Shown in pieces: positions 50,201 through 60,010 of a DNA stretch of 64,000 nucleotides. A model generated the notes under the pieces. The model searched no databases and was not told where the DNA came from. It worked only from the letters and a program-made list of their open reading frames with translations. Position 1 is the first letter of the stretch; each line of letters starts with the position of its first letter. A program made the position numbers and the translations under genes. Source of the stretch: Sipunculus nudus. Lineage: Eukaryota > Annelida > Sipuncula > Golfingiida > Sipunculidae. Location of the stretch: contig CM049314.1 in NCBI GenBank assembly GCA_026874595.1, positions 23,885,729 through 23,949,728 on the forward strand. The letters are read 5' to 3'.

Positions 50201-53200
50201 CTCTGGGTTTTGCTTTAAAGATAAAGGGTTCCCCTGCCTGGTTTGCTTTACTTAAAACCGTAATTCCTTTGTGAAAAAAAAAGGCACTGATATAAAATAT
50301 TTTATACATGTGTGAATGTTTTGGTGTCCTTAATGTAGTACCTGACATTTTCTTTTTCGTTTCAGAGTATTACACCTACGGCTCCCCAGAGCTACGTACC
50401 TGCAGCGCGGATTCAGATTGTGATACGGCCGGCGGAGAAATATGTCACATGAAATACATAGGGTGCACGAAAGGTCAATGTATGTGTAGGCCTGGCACGG
50501 ACATTTACGACAATCAACTAAGAAAATGTGTTAAAGGTAATTGGTAAAGCACAGCTCTGGCAAAATACTCTTTGGACAGCTCAAAGGTGTGTCTATACAC
50601 TTGCTTTATAACCTAGCCCTGAACACCATTGAAACAGACTGGTTTTCTCCGTGGTTACGATGAGGATGATCCATAAACTATATGTATTCTTCCTTTCTCT
50701 GACCGTTGTTTTGTCGTCGTAAATTCCCGAACAGCTTATATTTATTTTACACGGAAAGCTGTACGTATGAGCAAGTTTAAATTTCAACAAATTATTGTAT
50801 TTTCCTTTGATCCAACTCTAAATATTTCTTTTTTATGAGGATCCATCTTCCAACTGTTTTTGAGCGTTAACCTGAACTTTTGCTATCACCATTTTTTTTT
50901 ACAATTTACCAATCACCCGGACAACGAAGTGGTGAAATATTCAAGAAAATAAACTAATATTTTATTAACTGTTCTTACAATTGTGCAGCATAGGGTTGAG
51001 TTCCCTTTCTGTTATTTAAGTAAAAATATCTCAGGTTTTCTTTAGCACATCATTTTCCCGCGATTTCCAGTTGAATAAAATATCACACAAACACATATAA
51101 TCATGTGTAGCGGGGAGAGTGACAGAGTTGAGTACTCCGTGCTGTCATGGTGCCAATCTGCTCAGTCATACCCACAGTGAAGCCATGAACCTGCAGTACC
51201 TGTTGTGACTCTGGCTCACACACTCTAGTGCTCGTATATAAAGGTATCTGATAGAAGGTATTATCTAATCTGACAGCAGCTTGTAGCTTAGTCTAGAAGC
51301 AGTTCATATAACCTGTGAGCAGCTGGGTTTATCATTCACACTGCCAGGTGAGTTAGTTTCTTCATCCGGTGGTGGCTTTCATCTGTGTCCGGAAACAAAA
51401 ACAAGAACCAATAACCGTGAAGCGAACCTCTTCTTCAAGGTGGTTCACTATTGCTTGGTCATAAGTGCTATTTTGCAGTGCTATGGTGCCTATGTTAATA
51501 GTTTTTAACTATAAAACATTCAGGTCTCGATCGAAGTGACGTTCTCTCCCTTTAATTTCATAGATAATTCATAACGGTGTAATAGCATTTCATTGAGATA
51601 AGAGTGCCAAATGAGTGCGGAAGACGGTGCTACCTTTGGCACGTTTAATCTAATTCTATGCCAGATAAAATATTTATATAGGTTTTACATTTTCTCCTAT
51701 TTGTTACAACTATGCTATTCTGGTAAAAATCTGTCTACCCAGGCAGTCTGTCTCTTGACCAAAAAAAACTAAGATCATGTGAAATAAGGTTATATGTCTT
51801 GCTTTCTTACACTTTACGACTCGAACCGGCAAGAGCTCACATTTTTCTCTAAATGGTTAGATATTAATAAAACTGTGACCCCATTCTCTCCTTTTTCTCT
51901 TGAAATATACCGAAATTGCATAAAGGTCTATTGGAATAGCCATATGTTATGTCACTTGAAGATATTAGACCTACCATTCAACCAGAGCAAGCAAAATCAC
52001 TCATTTCATTTAGAAGTAATTGTTATTGTCAATCACGGGTCTTGGTCCAATACGTTAAGAAAGGCACTGAATTGTATGTAGGATGCTAATAGGTGCTGAA
52101 GGTCCAGTATCACTGTATGATATTGAAATCTGTTTGTTGCATGTGCAATAGTGAAATCATAATTATAAGTCATGCTGAAACTTTGTAACTCATAATATTA
52201 TCTATGGATTAAGATTCTGCATACTCATAAAAAGAAAAATAATGTCAATATGTGTCGTCATTGTTATGATTTCCTTAATTTAAATTGGGCAAATCTGATT
52301 TAATCGGGTAATGATCATGACAAAATGTGAACCTGATGGGGAAATTGTGGCATATTGATGTTAGAAGTAATATTATCTCAACTTGTCTTTTAATAAAAAG
52401 ATGAATTCTTTTCTCTAGCTAATGTTGAATCCTTTAGTACCGTACACACGAAGTCATAATGTCATAATTCTTTCGTAATAGGGATATTTGTTCTTTTTTC
52501 TCGAAGAGCGAGTTTACGGAAAGCCATGTGATGGGTCGCGTGACAGTTGTCGTGATCCCTACGAATGTCGTAACGGCCGATGTTATTGTCCACAACATAA
52601 ACAGCCCACGCCGGATGGTCAGTTCTGCTTCTCCCTCAATCAGCGGTTTCTTGGAGAGGAGTGTACAGGCGGAAGAGTGGCCGACTCCGATACTTGTTAC
52701 AGAAAATTAGGTAACAGAAACAAGTTTATATATTATTTGCATATCTATACATACTACCTACACTGATATACTTAATTTACTCCGCTCTTCTTTCTTTTTC
52801 AACCCTCTTATTCAATAGTTCCTTTTTCGTTCGCCAGAATTCTCTTTCCGTTTCCGTTTTTCTCCCGTACATGTGGTTTTCCTGATATTTGTTTCAACTG
52901 AGTTCGCAGTTATTCTTTATTCGTGAGGTCCATGACGTCGGTTCCCTTTCCAGGTGTACATTGTGTTATTGAGTACCATCATAATTAAATAAAGTTTACA
53001 GCCATAATGATCAGCTTTATGTTTGCTGGACAATACAACACTCGAGATTTTGTGTCTTTCCTTCCTTTCCTTCCTTCCTTCCTTCCTTCCCTTTTTTTCT
53101 GTTTCATATATAATTCTGCATCCTCTTTATCTCTCCCTTGACTATGCAGTTTCCTCTTTATTCTCACTCATTTTTATCTCTCTCCTTTTCCAAAACTGTC

Positions 53201-56200
53201 TTCCAGCTTATACTAATACATCCAGCTCTTCCAAACCGCTCCAGAATTTATGTCCCCCTTCCATTTTCCTCCATTTTTCCGTCTCATGTACAATTATGTC
53301 CTTCTTATTTATTTTTTAGCTTTTCTCTTTATTCTTATTAATTTTTTTCTCCCTTACTCCTCTGCTATATCTTCGAGCTTATACTAATTTCTGCCAACTC
53401 ATCCGCTCTATATACGTCTCCGCTTTCCACATTTTTGTTTCTTTTCTCAATAATCTTTGAATTATACCCGAAATGCATGTTCTAAATAACGGCTTGATTG
53501 AATGGAAGTCATTTGTACTGATATATCAACTGATATATATTAACTGATACACTGAATGACCGGCTAACCAGGCAAGTACTTAAATATTGAATAGAAAAAC
53601 TAGTTTATTAAAGGACTATCTGGGAAGAGATCGTTTAAATACTGAGAAATTAAACGGAAAAGTGTTTTCATATACACATGGACGGCCTTCTGCTGTTAGT
53701 CTCCGAGTACCTTGACAGAGGATTGCATTGCCAGAATGTCTCGTATAGCCAGTCACACTTTTTCCACGAGCAAGCTGTAGTCGTGTCAGCCAAAACAACA
53801 CGGCAAGGATTGATACTATTTATCCGATAGGAGCCTCGTCAATAACACAAACCTATCAGATGCGAGGAAGGCTTTTTAGATAATAGCTGGTGTGAAATTT
53901 TATTATATTTCCTTGTCGAGGTACCCGGCTCGATCTGTCAGTGTAATTCTTTACCGATAGGAGTCTCTGTTTTCAGTGAAAAGGGTTTATGATGCAAAAA
54001 GAACCACTTGGCAGCTCCTGCTTATTATCTGTTATAATATAGCTATACGTTACATGCGTAATTTTTTTTTAAAGTAAGAATCTTTAATTTTATATATTTT
54101 CAGACGGTTACGGGTATTCAACGTCCGGCGTTACATGCTACGGTGGTTATTGTCGGTGTACCAGCGGACTTAGGCCTTCAGGGAAAAAATGTAGACGATG
54201 TGAGTACGAGTTAGTTTACCTTAAAAATGGTGTAATTTAGTTTTTTTTCTAATGTGAAGGTGTGAGTTTCAGTCTGCAGTGACACAGATGAATTTCGGGG
54301 AAAAAAGGTTAACTTATTCACCTGTCAAATGGTGCGACTGAAGGGAGGAGACAACAGGTGCAGCCTTATAAAAAAACTGCTTTCAAAGATGACCACTACC
54401 CGGAGCAGATACCCAGTTTACTTAACTTCACTGAAAGTCGCAATTTGAGATTTAACATTGTAAAACTTATGAGTATGATTATATGTTACCTAATTTCTGA
54501 TCTAGAAAAAAACGCATGTATAAAAGCTGGCCCACTTGTCCATTGAGATATTTTTAACTTTTCAGATAAAATAGGAGAGGAAGGGTGCCGAGATAATGTA
54601 CAGTGTGGAGGTGGCGCCCTCTGTAAGGACCGCCGCTGTGTTTGTCCTGCAGGCATGACTGTAATCCATGGGGGCTCAAGGTGTGCCCCGACCAGCGGTA
54701 AGTAATACATGACGGCCCGTGATGTGCCCCGACCAGCGGTTAGTAATGCATGACGGCTCGTGATGTGCCCCGACCAGCGGTAAGTAATACATGACGGCCC
54801 GTGATGTGCCCCGACCAGCGGCAAGTAATACAGGACGGCCCGTGATGTGCCCCGACCAGCGGTAAGTAATACAGGACGTCCCCTGATGTGCCCCGACCAG
54901 CGGTAAGTAATACATGACGGCCCGTGATGTGCCCCGTCCAGCGGTAAGTAATACATGAATGCCAGTGATGTGCCCCGACCAGCGGTAAGTAATACATGAC
55001 GGCCCGTGATGTGCCCCGACCACCGGTAAGTAATACATCACGGCCCGTGATGTGCCCCGACCCGCGGTAAGTAATACATGACTGCCAGTGATGTGCCCCG
55101 ACCCGCGGTAAGTAATACAGGACGGCTCGTGATGTGCCCCGACCCGCGGTAAGTAATACATGACTGCCGGTGATGTGCCCCGGCCCGCGGTAAGTAATAC
55201 ATGACGGCCCGTGATGTGCCCCGACCAGCGGTAAGTAATACATGACTGTCCTTTATATGCCCCGACCAGCGGTAAGTAATACATGACGGCTCGTGGTGTG
55301 CCCCGACCTGCGGTAAGTAATACATGACGGCTCGTGATGTGCCTCGACCAGCGGTAAGTAATACACGACCGCCCGTGATGTGCCCCGATACGCGGTAAGT
55401 AATACATGACGGCTCGTGAAGTGCCCCGACCAGCGGTAACTTATACATGACTGCCAGTGATGTGCCCCGACCCGCGTTTAGTAATTCATGACCCCTAGCA
55501 GTGTGCTCCGACAAGCGTTTAGTAATTCATGACGGCACACATGGACACACTGCGGCGTTTAATACCCAATCATTGTCACTTAACAGTACTGTGAGCATTA
55601 TAAGTAAAAAACTAATGGACAGATTTCTTACATATTATGCATATACATAGACATGGGTAAGGGGATGATGTATATTGAAATTTGGGTTCATGACCTTTTC
55701 TTTGAGAGTGACCTTTTCTATGAAAGCGTTTAGTAATTCATGACGGCACGCAGTGTGTCCCGACAAGCGTTTAGTAATTCATTACGGCTAGCAGTGTGCT
55801 CCGACAAGCGTTTAGTAATCCATGACGGCATGCATAAGCTGTAAGAAATACATGACAGCATGCAGTGTGTCCATGTGGGCATGCAGGACGTTCTCCGACT
55901 AGCGGTTAGTGAAGGAAGAATGTAATACGTGGCGCACGCGGAGTGCCCCTGCCATCTTAATCGAAGGGGCAAAAAAAAAAGAAGCTAGAGACAGCTGCTG
56001 TCTGTCTATAACTAGGGGTTCCAACTGGTTTTTGCTACCATATTGTAAAGCAAATGTATAATGAACGGCCGCCTCAGAGATTTCGTTCGGACGAGATAAC
56101 TCAACAAATATTTTACGGATCTTTACCAAACTTGACATGTGCATAGCTAAAGGTGAGAGGACGAAGCCTATTCAAAATGGGGTCATGACCTTTACTTGGA

Positions 56201-56487
56201 GATTCACCTTGACCTTGAATAGATCCATTTTGGGGGGAAATCACACAAATTCTTAAATATTTCAAAAAAATCTTTCCTGGATTGATCCAAAAATCAACTT
56301 GACCGAAGATCTAGGACAGTGATGTCAGATACCGGAAACCAGTGGCGCCACCTGTTATCCATTTCTTGTTTTTGTGCCGTTTAATATCCCAATCATTGGC
56401 ACTTTACAGTACTGTGAGCATTATAAGTCAAAAATTAATGGACAGATTTCTTTTATATTATGCATATATATAGACATTGGTTATGGG

Positions 56488-56542
<55 letters not shown>

Positions 56543-59119
56543 ATTGGGGTCATGACCTTTCCTATGAGAGTGACCTTGACCTGACCTTGAATATTGCCAT
56601 ATATGGTGAAAATCACACAAAATCATTAATATCTTAATAAGGGATGCATGGATTGGTCCAAAAATCAATTTGACTTAAGATCTTTGATAGTGTTGTCATG
56701 TACCGGAAACTGGTGGCGCCACCTGTTATTCTTTCACTTGTTTTCGTGCAGTTTAATACCCCATCATTGTCACTTAACAGTACTGTGAGCATTATAAGTA
56801 AAAAACTAATGGACATATTTCTGTCATATTATGCATATACATAGACATGGGTTAGGGGATGATGTATATTGAAATTTGGGTCATGACCTTTTCTTTGAGA
56901 GTGACCTTTTCTATGAGAGTGGTCTGATATTAATTGCTGCTTAAGAGGGGGGTGGGGATGGGGGGGGGGGGGCGGTATGAGGGCTATTCTTAAAGGGGGG
57001 GGGATTAATTGGCTGGGGAAACTGTTAGATGCCAAGAATTATCAAGTTAATTTTTTTACATCACCCTTTTCATATGTATACCTTACAATACCTTCAAAGT
57101 ACCAGTAAATATAGTAAAATTATACGTTACTAAGTTAGATTTCCATAGGCTCACTGACAATCACCAGATTAAACCAGGCTCACTGACAATCAGCAGATTA
57201 AACTTCAACTTTAATATAATTATTGTTGGTAATAACTCACTTTTCTGTGAATATATTATATATTATATATATGCTGTTCCTGTTACAACTTTGATTTTAC
57301 CTTGCAGCACAATTTAACGTTCCGTTTGGTAAACACTGTGATGAACGGGGAAGAAGTAGATACTGTGCCCGGGGACTACTCTGTCACCAGTGTCCTGAAG
57401 AAACTACGTCAAAATGTGTCCGCTGTAAGTCTGATGTCACTATCACTCTTTGACATTGTGCACTGTCCTTGTGATAAACACAGGGACACAGTTTCCTGCC
57501 TTCAAATGCATGTTTAGCGGACGGGGCTACGGAATAGACTGTTCAGTACATAAACGCTGATAAATATAAAAAACTATTGCTACTGCCACTGCTTATTTCT
57601 ATCCCTACTTGTCTGTAGGAAAATAATGCACCCATCGGCAAAAAAAAATAAAATGAACTGTCAATCCATTGTGAACATAAATGCTAGGGGTAAATCCATG
57701 TGAATAAATACGTGTGGCACCCGAAAAGTGCAGACACTTGACTGCGCTGGGCGGGTGCTATACGCGTATGTATCCCTGATATTTATGTTCATTATGGATT
57801 CACCGTCAAAGTTTTTTTGGGCCGATAGGTGTATTATTTTCCTAGTCACTGGTAGGAATAGATAAAAGCAGTGCGAGTTTCTGGCTAATCAGTTACTGTA
57901 CTGAACAGTCTATTTCTGTAGCATCGTCCCACTTGGCACACGAAGGACGGAAACAATGTCTTTGTATTACAGAGACATTACAGGGTCTCCTATCATTCTA
58001 ACGTTAGTGTCACATTTCCGATGTGCGACATGACACATCCCCCATTACGATTGCATTCTTCTATTCTTTATCGCCAGGCGATTGCTTTAATAATGGTTCG
58101 GTGGCGCCATCTATTGGTTGCTTATGATACTTATATTGGATTTCAACTGTACGATGGAGACCTCTATCGGAGATTTGGCGATTCAGTATGGATGTTGTTT
58201 GACATATGACATGGCATACATACAAATATATATGTTTTGATTTATGTTATGCCAAAGAGGTTATAAAACCTCTTGGATATATTTCACAGATATCAATTTA
58301 TTTTTTTTCTTTCAAGAAATAAAAGTTAAATATAGTGTTTTCGTTACATATACCATGTTTGTTATTGCAACAGACTGTCGTTATAGGAATTTTTTTTTTC
58401 ATTTTCTTGTTTCCCCGTTAATTTGCTTCAATAACCGTTAAGGCTGGAATACAGATAAGTAGACCTGAACCCGTCAGCAGACTTATTTAAATTTCTGAGT
58501 CAAAGATACATATCCGTTTGTCTGTCATTTTGTCTCTGTAGGCCTACACACTTTTATGCTAATTGTATAGGAAAATTCCTCAAAATGGTATGGAAGGTTT
58601 CTGATTATCTCCAGAATGGACGTGGGACCCGCTAGGCCATCGAATGTCCGTTAGTATTCTTACGGTCTAGATTTCTCCCAAGGCGTGTGTGGAGGTGATC
58701 GCTCTCTGAGTGCTCTCTAATAATGATAATTAATCTCATTTACCTTATTGTAGATGCGGCATCACGGGCCGGGACGTTGGTATATCTACAACACTCCTTA
58801 GTCATATCAACAATATTTACCATGCTGGCTTCCTGACACGTCACGTGACCATGTATGTAGTTCAGGTAATTCTTTTGTATTGGATAAAAGATTATAAAAG
58901 TGAGCCCCGAAGTCCGAATGGCGTCTTTAAGATAAATCCCTACATGTTTCAAAATACATCATCAATTGGAATGCTATTTTAATTCGTCTTTTTATTCATT
59001 TTAATATTCGTCTCATTCATTTTCTTATTATTATGACTATGCGTGTTAAAATTTTAACTGAAATTAAACGCATTATTCTTTTAGGGAAGAAATTCCTTCA
59101 TGTTAACCTAACAATAGTA

Positions 59120-59161
<42 letters not shown>

Positions 59162-59269
59162 TCAGATGTGAATGACTGGATGAAGCAGTATATTTTGATG
59201 GTGCTAGGTCGGACCAAGCAGCCCGTCCTTACTCATGTAAATTCTCTGCCGGGACCTCCTACTGTGTAG
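47246..59269 (+). CDS. Secreted cysteine-rich EB/EGF-like module protein (eight-exon model)
   Basis: Model: join(47246..47257, 48626..48674, 50366..50536, 52507..52710, 54104..54199, 54566..54697, 57308..57424, 59166..59269), 294 residues. All internal exons from the 50366 one onward are multiples of three and joined in phase 1, the pattern of shuffled extracellular modules. The protein starts with a signal peptide (MVFPTMCTFLFPLLLHFCLA), then about five Cys-rich modules with C-x-C and C...P-x-G spacing resembling EB modules. No membrane segment is seen, so the product is probably secreted. Function is unknown; similar modules occur in molluscan haemocyte and shell-matrix proteins. Uncertain points are the tiny first exon (translation could instead start at 48629) and the last exon: 58078-58127 also fits in phase, has a better acceptor and would add cysteines, giving 276 residues. 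Confidence 0.75.
47420..47605 (-). mobile_element. 'aggggtggatccagg' repeat, copy 2, within intron 1
   Basis: Reading the minus strand from 47605: 'caggggtgggtccagggttt', 'ggtccaaccccctgtgg', 'actgatgtcaaaac', 'aagtcccctc' and a G10 run. It aligns with 23235-23440 in the same orientation. The ends 'cggattcaggg' and 'ccctggacccacccctga' form a loose inverted repeat. Confidence 0.5.
48499..48505 (+). promoter_or_regulatory. Alternative TATA box (TATAAAG)
   Basis: 'gaatataaagggagg' lies about 130 bp before the ATG at 48629. With this promoter the signal-peptide exon would be first and the 'ttcag' at 48621-48625 would lie in its 5' UTR. Confidence 0.3.
48626..48674 (+). CDS. Exon 2: signal peptide
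   Basis: Acceptor 'atttatttgtttcag' precedes ACC ATG; the donor is 'GGCAG|gtaagt'. The exon encodes TMCTFLFPLLLHFCLA plus the first base of a split codon (phase 1). The Leu/Phe-rich core and LA end fit a signal-peptidase site near the next exon junction. Confidence 0.7.
50366..50536 (+). CDS. Exon 3: first cysteine module
   Basis: 171 bp between 'tttttcgtttcag' and 'AAAG|gtaatt'. It encodes 57 residues starting EYYTYGSPELRTC, with seven cysteines spaced C-x5-C-x8-C-x6-C-x4-C-x-C-x12-C, close to EB modules. Confidence 0.85.
51235..51243 (+). promoter_or_regulatory. TATA box of a possible internal promoter
   Basis: TATATAAAG in a GC-richer patch within the intron between exons 3 and 4. About 105 bases downstream, 'CTGCCAG|gtgagt' at 51341-51353 is a strong donor, so a non-coding first exon (about 51268-51347) is possible. 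It has no ATG. It could drive an alternative transcript or be a relic of a duplicated gene start. Confidence 0.3.
52507..52710 (+). CDS. Exon 4: second module and start of third
   Basis: 204 bp, acceptor 'ctcgaag', donor 'TTAG|gtaaca', phase 1 to 1. It encodes ERVYGKPCDGSRDSC, then RNGRCYCP and a second start FLGEECTGG. The acceptor is T-rich (atttgttcttttttctcgaag). The module begun at FLGEEC is completed by the next exon. Confidence 0.85.
   Translation, partial: SEFTESHVMGRVTVVVIPTNVVTADVIVHNINSPRRMVSSASPSISGFLERSVQAEEWPTPILVTEN
53057..53091. repeat. (CCTT)n tract in a polypyrimidine-rich intron
   Basis: Several 'ccttcctt' units are embedded in a strongly pyrimidine-biased stretch (about 53040-53460) of the intron. 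It makes a Ser/Phe-rich spurious frame on the + strand. Confidence 0.85.
54104..54199 (+). CDS. Exon 5: end of third module
   Basis: 96 bp, acceptor 'tttatatattttcag', donor 'GAT|gtgagt', phase 1 to 1. It encodes DGYGYSTSGVTC, YGGYCRC and GLRPSGKKCRR, which finish the module started in exon 4. Confidence 0.85.
54566..54697 (+). CDS. Exon 6: fourth cysteine module
   Basis: 132 bp, acceptor 'taacttttcag', donor 'AGCG|gtaagt', phase 1 to 1. It encodes YKIGEEGCRDNVQC, ALCKDRRCVCPAG and SRCAPTS. The last 17 bases and the donor are part of the first unit of the 41-bp minisatellite that follows. Confidence 0.85.
54681..55545. repeat. 41-bp minisatellite built from the exon-6 splice donor, about 20 copies
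   Basis: The unit 'gtaagtaatacatgacggcc' + 'cgtgatgtgccccgaccagcg' is 41 bp and repeats about 20 times. Variants include acaccgg, cccgcgg, gtttagtaat and others. Each unit holds the last 17 exon bases and the donor 'AGCG|gtaagt'. Later units decay (gtttagtaattc...). Because 41 is not a multiple of three, antisense frames of 156-243 codons arise; they are artefacts. Confidence 0.9.
55552..55726. repeat. Fragment of the 390-bp family nested in the minisatellite
   Basis: From 'gcgtttaatacccaatcattg' (shortened) to 'gagagtgaccttttctatga' it matches the right part of the module at 33640 and 56060. Minisatellite units continue on both sides, so it was inserted after the array formed (or exchanged into it). 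Confidence 0.7.
55727..55930. repeat. Decayed minisatellite units after the nested insertion
   Basis: Units 'gcgtttagtaattcatgacggcacgcagtgtg' (shortened) recur three or four times with increasing divergence and end near 55920. Confidence 0.7.
56060..57020. repeat. About 390-bp module array, locus B
   Basis: About two and a half units with the same phrases as at 33640: 'ggggtcatgacctt', 'gaccttgaatag', 'aaaatcacacaa', 'gatagtgttgtcatg', 'ggcgccacctgttat', 'actgtgagcattataag'. An (AT)n run at 56493-56544 replaces part of one unit. It ends with 'cttaaagggggggggattaattggctgggg' (shortened), the same terminus as locus A. Confidence 0.65.
57308..57424 (+). CDS. Exon 7: fifth cysteine module
   Basis: 117 bp, acceptor 'ttttaccttgcag', donor 'GCT|gtaagt', phase 1 to 1. 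It encodes AQFNVPFGKHCDERG, YCARGLLCHQC and TSKCVR. 'FGKHCDERGRSRYC' echoes exon 4's 'YGKPCDGSRDSC'. Confidence 0.8.
57515..57930. mobile_element. Foldback MITE with about 150-bp inverted arms
   Basis: Left-arm phrases 'gaatagactgttcagtaca', 'ctatccctac', 'taggaaaataatgcaccc', 'tccattgtgaacataaat' all recur inverted on the right: 'tgtactgaacagtctatt', 'taggaatagata', 'ggtgtattattttccta', 'atttatgttcattatgga'. The arms enclose a loop at about 57690-57775. It lies in the intron before the last exon. No coding capacity. Confidence 0.75.
58078..58127 (+). CDS. Alternative last exon of the cysteine-rich gene
   Basis: A strong acceptor 'ttcttctattctttatcgccag' is followed by a phase-compatible frame that would add CDCFNNGSVAPSIGCL and stop at TGA 58125-58127. 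It adds cysteines in keeping with the module. However, 'ggtggcgccatct' inside it resembles repeat sequence. It is mutually exclusive with the exon at 59166. Confidence 0.3.
59119..59160. repeat. (ATT)n microsatellite forming the acceptor tract
   Basis: A run of about 14 ATT units directly before the 'ttcag' acceptor of the candidate last exon. Confidence 0.95.
59166..59269 (+). CDS. Candidate last exon of the cysteine-rich gene
   Basis: After '(ATT)n ttcag', only the phase-1 frame is open. It encodes YVNDWMKQYILMVLGRTK, then QPVLTHVNSLPGPPTV and TAG 59267-59269. It has no cysteine, so the modular pattern ends before it. The acceptor tract is a microsatellite. Confidence 0.4.
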
Positions 59270-59432
59270 AGGCAACGCGAGATCTGATTTTATACGATTA
59301 TACACGTGTCGTGCCACTGCCAAAGTCTTCCAAAACATATTTCATACATTGTTTATAACCGTTCATTAATGCAAATTTATGCAGGCAAGTATCTGAACGT
59401 GTTTAAAAAATGCTGATTGACATATTTATATA

Positions 59433-59600
59433 CAGTGAAAGAGAAACCTGCATGTGTAGAAAGACCACCCCTGGGTTTTTCCACAAGTGGCCTTAATTCG
59501 CTGGTGGTCGTATTTAGCCAGGTCAGACATAATCATCGTGTGAATACTTTCGGATCACTCATTGGTGATCTTAATAGAATGGTCGTCTTATACTCATATG
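59433..59600. mobile_element. Truncated relative of the mariner-like element
   Basis: TA|CAGTG at 59431-59437, then 'gaaacctgcatgtgtagaaag', 'accacccctggg' and 'ggtggtcgtattt' resemble the left end and subterminal motifs of the element at 29145. No right terminus is found. Confidence 0.45.
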
Positions 59601-59639
59601 ATATTAGATAGGTGATGTTTCAGACAGATTGCAAACTAC

Positions 59640-59645
<6 letters not shown>

Positions 59646-59734
<89 letters not shown>
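59646..59734. repeat. (AT)n microsatellite, about 89 bp
   Basis: The longest AT run in the window. Confidence 0.95.
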
Positions 59735-59736
<2 letters not shown>

Positions 59737-59739
59737 CTC

Positions 59740-60010
59740 TGGAGAAAAACAACACTAAAAATTCACAACAGTCTGTTTCACGGGATGCGACCCGATCATC
59801 AGGTGAATATGGTTATATATATATAACGGCATAATATAGCTTACTTAAACCCTCAGTCAGACGTATATGAGGGTTAGTGGGATCGATGAATTCCGCGTTG
59901 ACGGTAGGCCTACAGTCATATATGGGCTCCACAATTTTACTGGTCAGGTGATAGAAAAAATAATGACACATTTTACTGGGTTTGAGTACAAATGAAACCC
60001 ATTTCAACAT
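59740..60010 (-). mobile_element. Possible retroelement relic (weak)
   Basis: 'cacgggatgcgacccgatca' + 'tcaggtg' at 59778-59804 recalls the 'GATGATCGGGTCGCATCCCGTGAAAC'-like ends (shortened) of Penelope-type elements. The adjacent minus frame at 59813-60010 has phrases such as VEPIYDCRPTVNAEF and DPTNPHIRLTEGL that look protein-like. Both are suggestive only. Confidence 0.2.

Noticed and set aside
53023-53341. Ser/Phe/Leu-rich frames of 67-98 codons
   Set aside because: Translation of a polypyrimidine-rich intron stretch.
54698-55500. CRISPR-like array (41-bp spaced repeats)
   Set aside because: Units are contiguous without unique spacers, sit in an intron of a eukaryotic gene and derive from its exon edge.
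54486-55514. Four overlapping antisense frames of 156-243 codons with 'GRGTSRAVMYYLPLVGAHH'-type repeats
   Set aside because: They are by-products of the 41-bp minisatellite read on the minus strand; three units make one 41-residue period. No signal of a real gene.
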